From the NCBI GenBank assembly GCA_002070955.1, contig MWEK01000039.1:1-39662 (forward strand): a stretch of 39,662 nt of DNA, in the 5' to 3' direction. The translations under genes were made by a program, and so were the position numbers. This stretch comes from Planctomycetes bacterium ADurb.Bin069. Its GTDB lineage: Bacteria; Planctomycetota; UBA8108; UBA8890; UBA8898. The notes beneath the pieces are model-generated. The model was not told the DNA's origin. It saw nothing but the letters and a program-made list of their open reading frames with translations, and searched no databases. How positions within the stretch are numbered: the stretch's first letter is position 1; the number at the start of each line of letters is the position of its first letter. Positions 32,013 through 39,466 of the stretch are shown piece after piece.

Positions 32013-32837
32013 TCACTCCCCGGCGATGCCGAGTTCGGCGGCGACCTCGGGGGGCAGGCGCGTCGCGTTGCGCTCCTCGGGAAAGGCGCGCGCGCGCACC
32101 GCATCGGCGTAGGCCTGAATCGCGGCGGCGGCCTGCCCCCGCAGGTCCGCGAAGGCCTTCGCGTGCCGGAACGCGCGGCCCGTGAGGCCGAGGACGTCAT
32201 TCACCACCTGCACCTCGCCGTCCAGGCCGCGGCCCGAGCCGATGCCGATGACGGGACAGGCAATCCGCCCGGCGATGTGGCGGGCGAGTTCCTCGGGCAC
32301 CAGTTCCAGGACGAGCATGAAGATGCCCGCGCCGCAGAGCGCCTCGGCGTCGGCGATGAGCTCCCGCGCCTCGGCGGCGGCCTTGCCGGCGACGGCGGGC
32401 CGCGGCCCCTTGGTCTGGGGCGTGTAACCCAAGTGTCCGCAGACGGCGATCCCCTCGGCCCGAAGAGCCGCGACCTGCGGGAGAATCGCGCGGCCGCTCT
32501 CCAATTTGACGCCGTCGGCGCCGGCGGCCAGCAGGCGCCGCGCGTTCTCCAGGGCGCGCGCCGGGGCGGCGTAGCTCAGGTACGGCATGTCGGCGATGAG
32601 GAACGCTTCCGTCCGGCCGCGGGCGACCGCCGCCGTGTGGTGGAGCATGTCCTCCATGGTCACGTCGCGCTCCGAAGCCCGGCCGAGCAGATTGGTGCCC
32701 ACGCTGTCGCCGACCAGAACGACGTCAATGGCGGCGGCGTCCTCGAGGCGCGCCGTGAGGGCGTCGTAGCATGTGAGCGCGACGATGGGCTCGCGCCGCG
32801 CCTTCATGGCGAAAAATTTCTCGGGATCCTTGGACAT
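32013..32837 (-). CDS. panB: 3-methyl-2-oxobutanoate hydroxymethyltransferase (ketopantoate hydroxymethyltransferase)
   Basis: 274 residues. Transfers a hydroxymethyl group from 5,10-methylene-tetrahydrofolate to 2-oxoisovalerate, the first step of pantothenate synthesis, in the cytoplasm. Family motifs: ALTCYDALTARL, VLVGDSVGTN with metal ligand D44, IADMPYLSY with D83, GADGVKLE, GHLGYTPQ, and VLELVPEEL with E178 in the place of E. coli Glu181. Length is normal for PanB. The -10 candidate TACAAT (32852-32847) lies only 9 bases before ATG 32837, so the transcript may have a leader of two or three bases. No other pantothenate gene is nearby; the partner is a Gfo/Idh/MocA gene. Confidence 0.93.
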   Translation of the reverse strand: MSKDPEKFFAMKARREPIVALTCYDALTARLEDAAAIDVVLVGDSVGTNLLGRASERDVTMEDMLHHTAAVARGRTEAFLIADMPYLSYAAPARALENARRLLAAGADGVKLESGRAILPQVAALRAEGIAVCGHLGYTPQTKGPRPAVAGKAAAEARELIADAEALCGAGIFMLVLELVPEELARHIAGRIACPVIGIGSGRGLDGEVQVVNDVLGLTGRAFRHAKAFADLRGQAAAAIQAYADAVRARAFPEERNATRLPPEVAAELGIAGE

Positions 32838-32846
32838 GGCTCCGCT

Positions 32847-32852
32847 ATTGTA
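32847..32852 (-). promoter_or_regulatory. -10 element very close to the panB start
   Basis: TACAAT on the minus strand, weak -35 (CTGGCC, 18 bases upstream). Predicted start falls about 2-3 bases before the ATG, suggesting an almost leaderless mRNA. Confidence 0.35.
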
Positions 32853-32889
32853 CGGAGGAGCGCCGGGCGCGGCCAGGCCGAGAATCCTC

Positions 32890-32919
32890 TTGATGCCGGC
32901 CTTCCCGTGGGACTACCAT
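32890..32919 (+). promoter_or_regulatory. Candidate promoter for araB-araD
   Basis: TTGATG (32890-32895), 18-base spacer, TACCAT (32914-32919). Predicted start near 32926, leader about 60 bases to GTG 32986. Divergent from the panB promoter. Confidence 0.4.
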
Positions 32920-32985
32920 CCACCCCTGCCGGCGCCGCCGCGGAAGCGCCGCCGGGGCACCGCAGGCTCGCACAGGAGGTTTCAC

Positions 32986-34665
32986 GTGGCAGCGCATTAC
33001 TCCCTCGGGATCGATTACGGCACCAACAGCGTTCGCGCCCTCATCGTCGATGTGGCCACCGGCCGGGAGGTCGGCACGAACGTGTGCCCGTATCCGTCGG
33101 GCGTCGACGGAATCTTCACGGACCCCAAGGACCACAACGTCGCGCGCCAGTCGCCGGCGGACTGGCTGTTCGGTCTGCAGAAGTCGGTCAAGGGCGCCCT
33201 CGCCCAGGCGCGGCGCACTAGGGGCTTCCGGTCCGAACGCGTCATCGGCATCGGCGTCGACACGACCGGTTCGACGCCGCTGCCCGTGGACGCGAACTTG
33301 AAGCCCCTCGCCTTCTACCCCGAGTTCAAGCGCAACCGCAACGCGCTCGCGTGGCTGTGGAAGGATCACAGCGGGGCCGACGAAGCCGCGGCCATCACCG
33401 CGGCGGCGCGCGCCTCGCGGCCCCACTATCTGGCCAAGTGCGGCGGCACGTATTCGTCGGAGTGGTTCTTCTCGAAGATCTGGCGCTGCCTGCGCGCCGA
33501 CCCCAAGGTTTTCAAAGCCGCCTACACGTGGATCGAGTTCGCGGACTGGATTCCGGCCGTGCTGGCCGGCATCACCAACCCGGCGGACCTGAAGCCCGGC
33601 GTCTGCCCCGCCGGCCACAAGGCCATGTACAGCGACTCCTGGGGCGGGCTCCCCGACAAGGAATTCCTGGGCGCCCTCGATCCCGAGCTGGGCGCCCTCA
33701 GGGATCGGCTCTACCCGAAGGCCTACCCGTCCGATGTCGTCGCCGGGTATCTCTGCGCGGAATGGGCGGCGAAGCTCGGCCTCCCCGAAGGCCTGCCCAT
33801 CGCGGTGGGCGCCTTCGATGCCCACCTCGGCGCCGTCGGATCGGGCGTGCGCGAGGGCGTGCTCTCCAAGATCATCGGCACCTCGACCTGCGACATCATG
33901 GTCGCGCCGCGCGACGCCGGTATTCCGGACATCCCGGGCGTCTGCGGAATCGTCGACGGCTCGGTCGTTCCGGGGTATCTGGGCATCGAGGCCGGCCAGT
34001 CCGCCGTGGGCGACATCTTCAACTGGTTCGTCCGGGTCGTGTGCCAGGGGAAGGGCGGGCTCCACGAGGAGCTGACCGCGCGCGTCCAGAAGCACCCGCC
34101 CGGCCGGAGCGGGCTCCTGGCGCTGGACTGGAACAACGGCAACCGCACCATCCTGGTGGATCCGCGCCTGACGGGGCTCTTGCTGGGCCAGACGCTGCAC
34201 ACGACGCGCGAGGAGATCTACCGCGCGCTCATCGAGGCCACGGCCTACGGCGCCCGCGCCATCGTGGACCGCATCGCCGAGTACGGCGTGGCGATCGATG
34301 CGATCATCTGCTGCGGCGGCATCGCCGAGAAGAATCCCATGCTCATGCAGATCTACGCCGACGTGCTCGGGCGGCCGATGATGATCTCGCGCTCGGCGCA
34401 GACGTGCGCCCTCGGCGCGGCGGTGTTCGGCGCGGTAGTGGCGGGAAGCGGGGCGGGCGGGCACGACTCGACCGGCGCGGCCCAGAAGGCCATGTGCGGC
34501 GTCAAGCGCAAGGTGTACAAGCCCATCGAGGCCAACCGCGCCGTCTACGACCGGCTCTACGGCCTGTATCGCAAGCTCCACGATGCCTTCGGCGTCGCCG
34601 GGCACACGGAGGATCTGTCGGCGGTGATGAAGGAGCTGCTCAAGATCAAGGAGAGCGCGGCGTAG
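32986..34665 (+). CDS. araB: L-ribulokinase (FGGY family)
   Basis: 559 residues, close to E. coli AraB (566). The start is GTG 32986, with AGGAGGT 5 bases upstream; the frame is open further left but without a binding site. Phosphorylates L-ribulose with ATP to L-ribulose 5-phosphate in the cytoplasm. Motifs: N-terminal phosphate loop GIDYGTNSVRALI; GVDTTGSTPLPVD and LAWLWKDHSGADEA, typical of AraB; catalytic aspartate D278 in VGAFDAHLGAVG; adenosine-binding CCGGIAEKNPMLMQIYADV and CALGAAVFGA. araD follows on the same strand after 76 bases. Confidence 0.93.
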   Translation: MAAHYSLGIDYGTNSVRALIVDVATGREVGTNVCPYPSGVDGIFTDPKDHNVARQSPADWLFGLQKSVKGALAQARRTRGFRSERVIGIGVDTTGSTPLPVDANLKPLAFYPEFKRNRNALAWLWKDHSGADEAAAITAAARASRPHYLAKCGGTYSSEWFFSKIWRCLRADPKVFKAAYTWIEFADWIPAVLAGITNPADLKPGVCPAGHKAMYSDSWGGLPDKEFLGALDPELGALRDRLYPKAYPSDVVAGYLCAEWAAKLGLPEGLPIAVGAFDAHLGAVGSGVREGVLSKIIGTSTCDIMVAPRDAGIPDIPGVCGIVDGSVVPGYLGIEAGQSAVGDIFNWFVRVVCQGKGGLHEELTARVQKHPPGRSGLLALDWNNGNRTILVDPRLTGLLLGQTLHTTREEIYRALIEATAYGARAIVDRIAEYGVAIDAIICCGGIAEKNPMLMQIYADVLGRPMMISRSAQTCALGAAVFGAVVAGSGAGGHDSTGAAQKAMCGVKRKVYKPIEANRAVYDRLYGLYRKLHDAFGVAGHTEDLSAVMKELLKIKESAA

Positions 34666-34691
34666 CCGGCGGTCGAACCCGCGCGGGGGCG

Positions 34692-34728
34692 GCGGCGCGC
34701 CGCGGCCGGGCGGGGCGGCCCGCGCCGC
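34692..34728 (+). repeat. GC-rich stem-loop between araB and araD
   Basis: GCGGCGCG (34692-34699) pairs with CGCGCCGC (34721-34728), with an inner GGCC/GGCC pair (34704-34707, 34717-34720). It ends 2 bases before the araD ribosome binding site (GGGAG, 34731-34735), so it could set araD expression relative to araB or protect processed ends. Confidence 0.35.
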
Positions 34729-34741
34729 GCGGGAGTGCGCT

Positions 34742-35467
34742 ATGCTGGAGGAACTCAAGAAGGCGGTGCTGGAGGCGAACCTCGCCCTGTCGCGCGCGGG
34801 TCTGGCGCCCGGCACGTGGGGCAACGTGAGCGGCATCGACCGCGGCCGGGGCCTCTTCGCGATCAAGCCCAGCGGCGTTCCCTACGCCGCCCTCACGGTC
34901 GACTCCATGGTGCTGGTCGATCTGGCGGGCAAGGCCGTGGAGGGCCGGTTCAAGCCCTCCTCGGACACCTCGACGCATCTTGAGATCTACTGCGAGTTCT
35001 CCGAGGTCGGCGGCGTGACCCACACGCACTCGACGGTTGCGACGGCGTTCGCGCAGGCCGAGCAGCCCATCCCGTGCCTGGGGACGACGCACGCCGACCA
35101 CTTCGACGGCCAGGTGCCGGTGACCCGCAGGCTTACGCCGGCCGAGGTCGCGAAGGACTACGAGCGCGAGACGGGGAAGGTGATCGTCGAGGCGTTCCTC
35201 GAGTACGGGATCGATCACGCCCGGATGCCGGCGGTGCTCGTGGCCGGGCACGGGCCTTTCACCTGGGGCCGCGATGCCATGGAGGCGGTGGCGAACGCAA
35301 TCGCCCTCGAGGAGGTGGCGCGCATGGCGCGCGACACGATCCTGCTGCGGCGCGCCTTCGCCCAGCCGGTCGCGCCGCTCCCGAGCCACCTGCTCCGCAA
35401 GCACTTCGATCGCAAGCATGGCCCGGGCGCCTATTACGGGCAGGGGCAGTCTTGGGACGGCCGCTGA
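34742..35467 (+). CDS. araD: L-ribulose-5-phosphate 4-epimerase
   Basis: 241 residues (E. coli AraD 231); ATG with GGGAG upstream. A class II aldolase-fold, zinc-dependent enzyme converting L-ribulose 5-phosphate to D-xylulose 5-phosphate, feeding the pentose phosphate pathway. Motifs: GTWGNVSGID, IKPSGVPY, phosphate-binding SSDTSTHLEIY, zinc ligands H94 and H96 (THTHSTVA) and H170 (AGHGPFTWG), plus the aspartate in HADHFDG. The C-terminal LLRKHFDRKHGPGAYYGQ is typical of the family. Forms an operon with araB. Confidence 0.93.
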   Translation: MLEELKKAVLEANLALSRAGLAPGTWGNVSGIDRGRGLFAIKPSGVPYAALTVDSMVLVDLAGKAVEGRFKPSSDTSTHLEIYCEFSEVGGVTHTHSTVATAFAQAEQPIPCLGTTHADHFDGQVPVTRRLTPAEVAKDYERETGKVIVEAFLEYGIDHARMPAVLVAGHGPFTWGRDAMEAVANAIALEEVARMARDTILLRRAFAQPVAPLPSHLLRKHFDRKHGPGAYYGQGQSWDGR

Positions 35468-35524
35468 TTTCCCCGAAATCGGCGACGGTCCGCGCCGATC
35501 ACGCGCCTCGTTGCCGAAAATTGA

Positions 35525-35554
35525 TTGACATTCACAACTGTCCGGAGGTAAGCT
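35525..35554 (+). promoter_or_regulatory. Candidate promoter for the UPF0145/PrsW trio
   Basis: Perfect -35 TTGACA (35525-35530), 18-base spacer, weak -10 TAAGCT (35549-35554). Predicted start near 35561, leader about 24 bases. Confidence 0.4.
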
Positions 35555-35584
35555 AGGGGCCGTCTGGTAGGAGCATAGCGACCC

Positions 35585-35908
35585 ATGATCGTCACGAACA
35601 CGGAAACGATTGTCGGCTATGAAATCATCGAGACCAAGGGGATCGTGCAAGGCAACACGGTGCGGGCCAAGCACGTCGGGCGCGACATTGCGGCCGGCCT
35701 TAAAAACCTCGTGGGCGGTGAGCTCAAAGGTTACACCGAGCTGTTGACTGAGTCACGGCGCGAGGCGATGCAACGCATGCTGGCGCAGGCACAGCAGCTT
35801 GGCGCCAACGCCGTGGTGAACGTGCGGTTCGCGACCAGCGCGGTTACGTCCGGCGCGGCGGAGCTCTACGTCTACGGCACCGCGGTCGTGGTACAGCCGA
35901 GCTCATAA
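35585..35908 (+). CDS. UPF0145 (YbjQ) family protein
   Basis: 107 residues, the same length as E. coli YbjQ. No signal peptide. The fold signature is complete: TIVGYEIIETKGIVQGNTVRA, then KNLVGGELKGYTELLTESRREAMQRM, GANAVVNVRFATS and YVYGTAVVV. Family proteins form ring-like oligomers and are annotated as putative heavy-metal-binding, but no function is established. A binding site AGGAG lies 11 bases before the ATG. It is the first gene of a trio with a membrane-tethered paralogue 17 bases downstream and a PrsW-like gene. Codon use is visibly less GC-biased than in the sugar genes. Confidence 0.9.
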   Translation: MIVTNTETIVGYEIIETKGIVQGNTVRAKHVGRDIAAGLKNLVGGELKGYTELLTESRREAMQRMLAQAQQLGANAVVNVRFATSAVTSGAAELYVYGTAVVVQPSS

Positions 35909-35925
35909 GCGCTTAAGGGGTACCC

Positions 35926-36417
35926 ATGACAAATCTGCTCGCGTCATTGATCTGCGTCCTGGTTTTCCTGGCGCTGGGCTATTTTGGCACCCTCTATTTC
36001 GAGCGGCGGCACTTGGCGTCGCTTGCCGCCCGTGAGGCGACGATGAGACGCCACATGATCGTCACTCAGTTGCGTTCTTATCCCGGCTATGTTCCAAGCG
36101 ACTTGCCCCCGCAGCTGATCGTGGTAGAGACGGTGATTGCCGCGGATTACCTGAAGTCATTTCTGGCGCACCTTCGGAAGCTGGTGGGCGGCGAGTTGCG
36201 GAGCTTTCGGGTACTCATGGAGCGGGCGCGGCGGGAAGCAACCTTGCGCGTGCTCGAGAAAGCATACAAGACCGGTTATAACGCGATCTGCAACCTCCGT
36301 TTGGAGTCCGCCGACGTGGCTGGCAACGCGGTCAGCGGCGGCAATAGAAGCAGGGGGGCCATGGTCGCGCTGTTGGCCAGCGCCACGGCCTACCGTGCGG
36401 CGCCGCCGACGTCTTGA
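35926..36417 (+). CDS. Membrane-tethered UPF0145 (YbjQ)-like protein
   Basis: 163 residues, ATG after AAGGGGTACCC. An N-terminal membrane segment (about 4-23, ASLICVLVFLALGYFGTLYF) is followed by a basic helix and a UPF0145 domain (about 43-160): MIVTQLRSYPG, LIVVETVIAADYLKS, KLVGGELRSFRVLMERARREATLRVL, YNAICNLRLESADVAG, VALLASATAYRA. The LVGGEL...L..ARREA core is shared with the preceding protein, so the two are paralogues, one soluble and one anchored with the domain most likely on the cytoplasmic side (basic residues follow the segment). Function unknown; hetero-oligomers with the soluble copy are possible. Confidence 0.85.
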   Translation: MTNLLASLICVLVFLALGYFGTLYFERRHLASLAAREATMRRHMIVTQLRSYPGYVPSDLPPQLIVVETVIAADYLKSFLAHLRKLVGGELRSFRVLMERARREATLRVLEKAYKTGYNAICNLRLESADVAGNAVSGGNRSRGAMVALLASATAYRAAPPTS

Positions 36418-36495
36418 ACCTGGCGTCGCGGCTGCCACGACCCGCGCGCTGCCCGCGGTTGTCATACGAACCGGGCCCTTGCGGCGCAGCTCTGG

Positions 36496-37260
36496 ATGAC
36501 ACAACCCGATTCTGACCCCTCGATTGATCGCGAGCCATTCCTGAGTCGCGGACCCTTCCCCGCCGACCCGAGCGAAGCCCGTGCCGCGCGCAACCTGGCG
36601 GCGGAATCGCACCGGTCGCGCGGGGATGACCTGCTGGAGCAAAGCGTGTGGGAAGAGCCCGCGGAGGTTTTCCCCCAGCTCCCGCGCCCCGACGAACTGT
36701 CCGCCGGTTATGCTCAGTGGCTTGACCGTCGGCTGCGCGCCACCTCTACGGCACGCACCTGGCTCATTACAAGTTTGATTGTGTTGGCCGCCGGCCCCTG
36801 GGCGATCTGCGGGGCCCTGCTGCAGGAGCTCTGCACAATCCTCTGGGGGCTGCCCGTGCTGGTCCTGTTCGGACCGGCTATTGAGGAAATCATGAAAGTG
36901 GCGTTGCCGCTGGTGATTGTGGAAAAGCGGCCCCACCTGTTCCGTTTCACGGGCCAGATCATCGTCTGCTGCGTTGCCGGCGGGCTGGCGTTTGCCGCTC
37001 TGGAAAACGCCATATACCTGTCGGCCTATATCCCTGATGCACCGCGGACGGTGGTCGTGGTACGCTGGACCGCGTGTGTGCTGGTCCACGTCGGCTGCTC
37101 GTTGCTGGCCGGCATCGGGATCGTTCGCGTCTGGTCCGCCGCGCTGGCCCGCCGCGTCCGTCCGCAGTTGGGGCCGGCCATGCCCTGGCTCGCGGCTGCC
37201 ATTGTGGTCCACGGTCTGTATAACGGTGTCGCCATTACCCTGGAGTCTTTCGGGAGGTGA
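36496..37260 (+). CDS. PrsW-like intramembrane glutamic protease family protein
   Basis: 254 residues. No clear ribosome binding site precedes ATG 36496, 78 bases after the previous gene. Residues 1-80 are soluble and acidic; then about five membrane segments (about 87-107, 113-128, 155-178, 189-212, 228-248). The signature residues of the PrsW/CAAX-protease superfamily are present: E130-E131 in GPAIEEIMK (EExxK), E170 in FAALENAIY and H239 in HGLYNG. Characterised B. subtilis PrsW cleaves a membrane anti-sigma factor. A possible target here is the membrane-anchored UPF0145 protein encoded just upstream, but that is only an inference from gene order. Confidence 0.83.
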   Translation: MTQPDSDPSIDREPFLSRGPFPADPSEARAARNLAAESHRSRGDDLLEQSVWEEPAEVFPQLPRPDELSAGYAQWLDRRLRATSTARTWLITSLIVLAAGPWAICGALLQELCTILWGLPVLVLFGPAIEEIMKVALPLVIVEKRPHLFRFTGQIIVCCVAGGLAFAALENAIYLSAYIPDAPRTVVVVRWTACVLVHVGCSLLAGIGIVRVWSAALARRVRPQLGPAMPWLAAAIVVHGLYNGVAITLESFGR

Positions 37261-37429
37261 AGGTCGCTAGCCAGTCACCCGGTAATCGCCATTGCGGGCG
37301 ACGGGATCGGTCTGGAGGCGGCGGCCGCCGCACGACGGATTCCGCGCGCCGCCGGCGCGCCGCTGAAAGGGCATGAACGTTAGGCCGGATCGCGGCGCTG
37401 GGCCGCGCTCCAATTTGCCCGCGCCCGGA

Positions 37430-38533
37430 TCAGCGCAGCGCCGCGTCGAGGCGCGCGTACGCCGCCGCGCGCGCCTCGGGCGGGAAGGAATGCGCCGCGT
37501 CGGGGTATTCCGCCGCGAGGTTTTTCTCGGCGCCGAGGAAGGCGTACACCGCGCGGGCGGCTTCGACGCATTCCTTGACGCCCGGCGCGGAAAAGTTCTC
37601 ATCGCGGAGCGGCGCCGAGATGAAGACGGGGCGCGGGGCGATGGCCGCGAGCACCTCGTGCCAGTCGAAGGGCAGGCGGCGGGGATCGTTGCCGTAGACG
37701 GTCTCCACGCGCGGCATGTACCTGCGCTGCGCCCAACCCTTAAGGGTGCCGCCGCCGTAGGGCGAGGCCGCGTAGCTCGCCATGGAGCAGAAGCCGCAGC
37801 TTGAGACCGCCGCCTTGACGCGCGGATCGAAGGCGGCGAGCCAGAGCGTGTTGTGCCCGCCGAGCGAATGGCCGATGCAGCCGATGCGCTCGGCGTCCAC
37901 CTCGGGCAGCGACGCGAGGTAGTCCAGGGCGCGCATGTGGTTCCAGAGGGACTTCATCGTGCCGCTCGCGTAGCCCTGCGCGTAGGGATCGTAGGGGCTC
38001 CTTCGGTAATCGCCGAAGTCCCAGCAATCCGGCGCGAGCGTCACGTACCCCCGCTCGGCCAGCTCGCGCGCGTAGGCCAGATCCGCGTCGCCGCCGAGCC
38101 CCGCGGGCTCGGCCTTGCCCATGGCGGTCGTCTGGTGGAGGCAGAGCACGGCCGGCGCCTTCCCGGTCAAGCCGCGGGGGAGGAGGAGGTACGCCGTCAT
38201 CGTGTCGGCGGGCTCCACCCTAAGCGCGATTTTCTTGCGGGTGAACTTCGGCTCCGCCGCTTCTTCGATCACCCGCGGCGCCAGGGCGGTCGCCCGGAAC
38301 TCCTCCGGCACGCGGCCCATGACGAGGGTCATGTGCTCCAGGGTGTGGCGGCGCCGGAGCGCCAGATCCGCCGCGTCCTTGATCGGGCGGAGCGCGCCCG
38401 TGGCATCGACGACCTGGAGGAGGTTCGTTCTGTCGGCGTAAAAGGGCGGCGCGGGGGGCTCGGCCGGCGCGCCGTCCGCGCGCGCCGCGAACGCGAGGGC
38501 GAGACCGGCCAGAACGACGCCCCGCGCGCTCAT
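37430..38533 (-). CDS. Secreted alpha/beta hydrolase (dienelactone hydrolase/acetyl-esterase-like)
   Basis: 367 residues from ATG 38533, with GGGGGAGGG upstream; signal peptide at 1-20. Alpha/beta hydrolase core with oxyanion segment VLCLHQTTAMGK, nucleophile elbow G-H-S223-L-G-G, APLRDENF (acid loop) and H348 in YPDAAHSF. A long lid region contains DPYAQGYASGTMKSLWNHMR. The arrangement resembles the Abhydrolase_7/acetyl-xylan-esterase-like proteins common in planctomycete and Bacteroidetes sugar loci, so deacetylation of polysaccharide is plausible. Its ATG overlaps the stop of the DedA gene by 4 bases (ATGA), showing translational coupling. Confidence 0.87.
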   Translation of the reverse strand: MSARGVVLAGLALAFAARADGAPAEPPAPPFYADRTNLLQVVDATGALRPIKDAADLALRRRHTLEHMTLVMGRVPEEFRATALAPRVIEEAAEPKFTRKKIALRVEPADTMTAYLLLPRGLTGKAPAVLCLHQTTAMGKAEPAGLGGDADLAYARELAERGYVTLAPDCWDFGDYRRSPYDPYAQGYASGTMKSLWNHMRALDYLASLPEVDAERIGCIGHSLGGHNTLWLAAFDPRVKAAVSSCGFCSMASYAASPYGGGTLKGWAQRRYMPRVETVYGNDPRRLPFDWHEVLAAIAPRPVFISAPLRDENFSAPGVKECVEAARAVYAFLGAEKNLAAEYPDAAHSFPPEARAAAYARLDAALR

Positions 38534-39222
38534 GCGCCGCCCTCCCCCGACGAGGACGCCCTTTCCCTGGCGGCGGCCTCCGCCTTGTGAAGGCGCCGCT
38601 GCCGCCAGAACTCGATGACGCCGGGCATGATGGAGACCAAGACGATCAGGTAGATGACGAGGGTGAAATTCCTCTCGACGATGGGAATCGTGCCGAAGAA
38701 GTAGCCGGCCAGGACCAGCAGAAAGACCCAGAGAAGGGCGCCCGTGACGTTGTAGACGGCGAAGCGGCGGTAGGTCATGGTGCCCACGCCGGCGACGAAG
38801 GGCGCGAAGGTCCTGACGATGGGCACGAACCTGGCGATGACGATGGTCTTGGCGCCGTACTTCTCGTAGAAGCGGTGCGTGCGGTCCAGGTACTCCGGCT
38901 TGAAAAAGGGCACGCGGCGGGAGCGCGCGAGCTTGTCGCCGAGGAACTTCCCGATGCAATAGTTGACCGCGTCGCCCGCGACCGCCGCGGTCAGGAGCAC
39001 GGCGATGAGCAGGACGGGGTCGAAGGAGCCCCTGGCCGCGAACGCCCCCGCGGCGAAGAGCAGCGTGTCGCCGGGCAGGAACGGCGTGACGACGAGCCCC
39101 GTCTCGCAGAAGATGATCAGGAAGAGAATCAGGTAGGACCAGAGCCCGAAGAGCTCGATGAGCTTGTGGATGGACTTGTCGACATGGAGGACGAAATCGA
39201 AGAAGTTCTGCAAGGCTTCCAT
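38530..39222 (-). CDS. DedA family (SNARE-associated/VTT) membrane protein
   Basis: 230 residues from ATG 39222, preceded by GAGGAGG; the longer frame to 39480 lacks a site. Multi-pass inner-membrane protein with DedA motifs: FCETGLVVTPFLPGDTLLFAAG, GDAVNYCIGKFLGD, and ARFVPIVRTFAPFVAGVG with the conserved F-x-R-F/R-P-x-x-R core, then NVTGALLWVFLLVLAGY. DedA proteins support proton-dependent lipid (undecaprenyl phosphate or phospholipid) scrambling/flipping. First gene of a two-gene operon with the secreted hydrolase; a strong promoter candidate lies 39 bases upstream. Confidence 0.93.
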   Translation of the reverse strand: MEALQNFFDFVLHVDKSIHKLIELFGLWSYLILFLIIFCETGLVVTPFLPGDTLLFAAGAFAARGSFDPVLLIAVLLTAAVAGDAVNYCIGKFLGDKLARSRRVPFFKPEYLDRTHRFYEKYGAKTIVIARFVPIVRTFAPFVAGVGTMTYRRFAVYNVTGALLWVFLLVLAGYFFGTIPIVERNFTLVIYLIVLVSIMPGVIEFWRQRRLHKAEAAARERASSSGEGGA

Positions 39223-39260
39223 GTCGCCTCCTCGGGGCGCCGTCCTCGATGCGCGGCGCA

Positions 39261-39290
39261 ATGATAACGACCGCCCTGGAAGGACGTCAA
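39261..39290 (-). promoter_or_regulatory. Strong promoter candidate for the DedA-hydrolase operon
   Basis: On the minus strand TTGACG (39290-39285), 18-base spacer, TATCAT (39266-39261): 5 of 6 matches in each box. Predicted start near 39254, leader about 32 bases. Confidence 0.5.
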
Positions 39291-39466
39291 GGCGGCGGCG
39301 AATCGCGCCGCGCCCCTCGCAGCGCTGCAGAATCAGGGAGGGCGGGGAGCAGGCGGCTAGACGGGAGTCCTGGCGGACGGGCGGAGCGGGGCGCGATGAA
39401 GGCAGTTTCAGCGCGAAGAGGTCCGAGACGATTTCACCGAGCGAGCACCCCTCGGCTGGTTCGACG

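Noticed and set aside
32013..32837. panB as part of a pantothenate operon
   Set aside because: No panC, panD or panE neighbour is present; only the Gfo/Idh/MocA gene is coupled.
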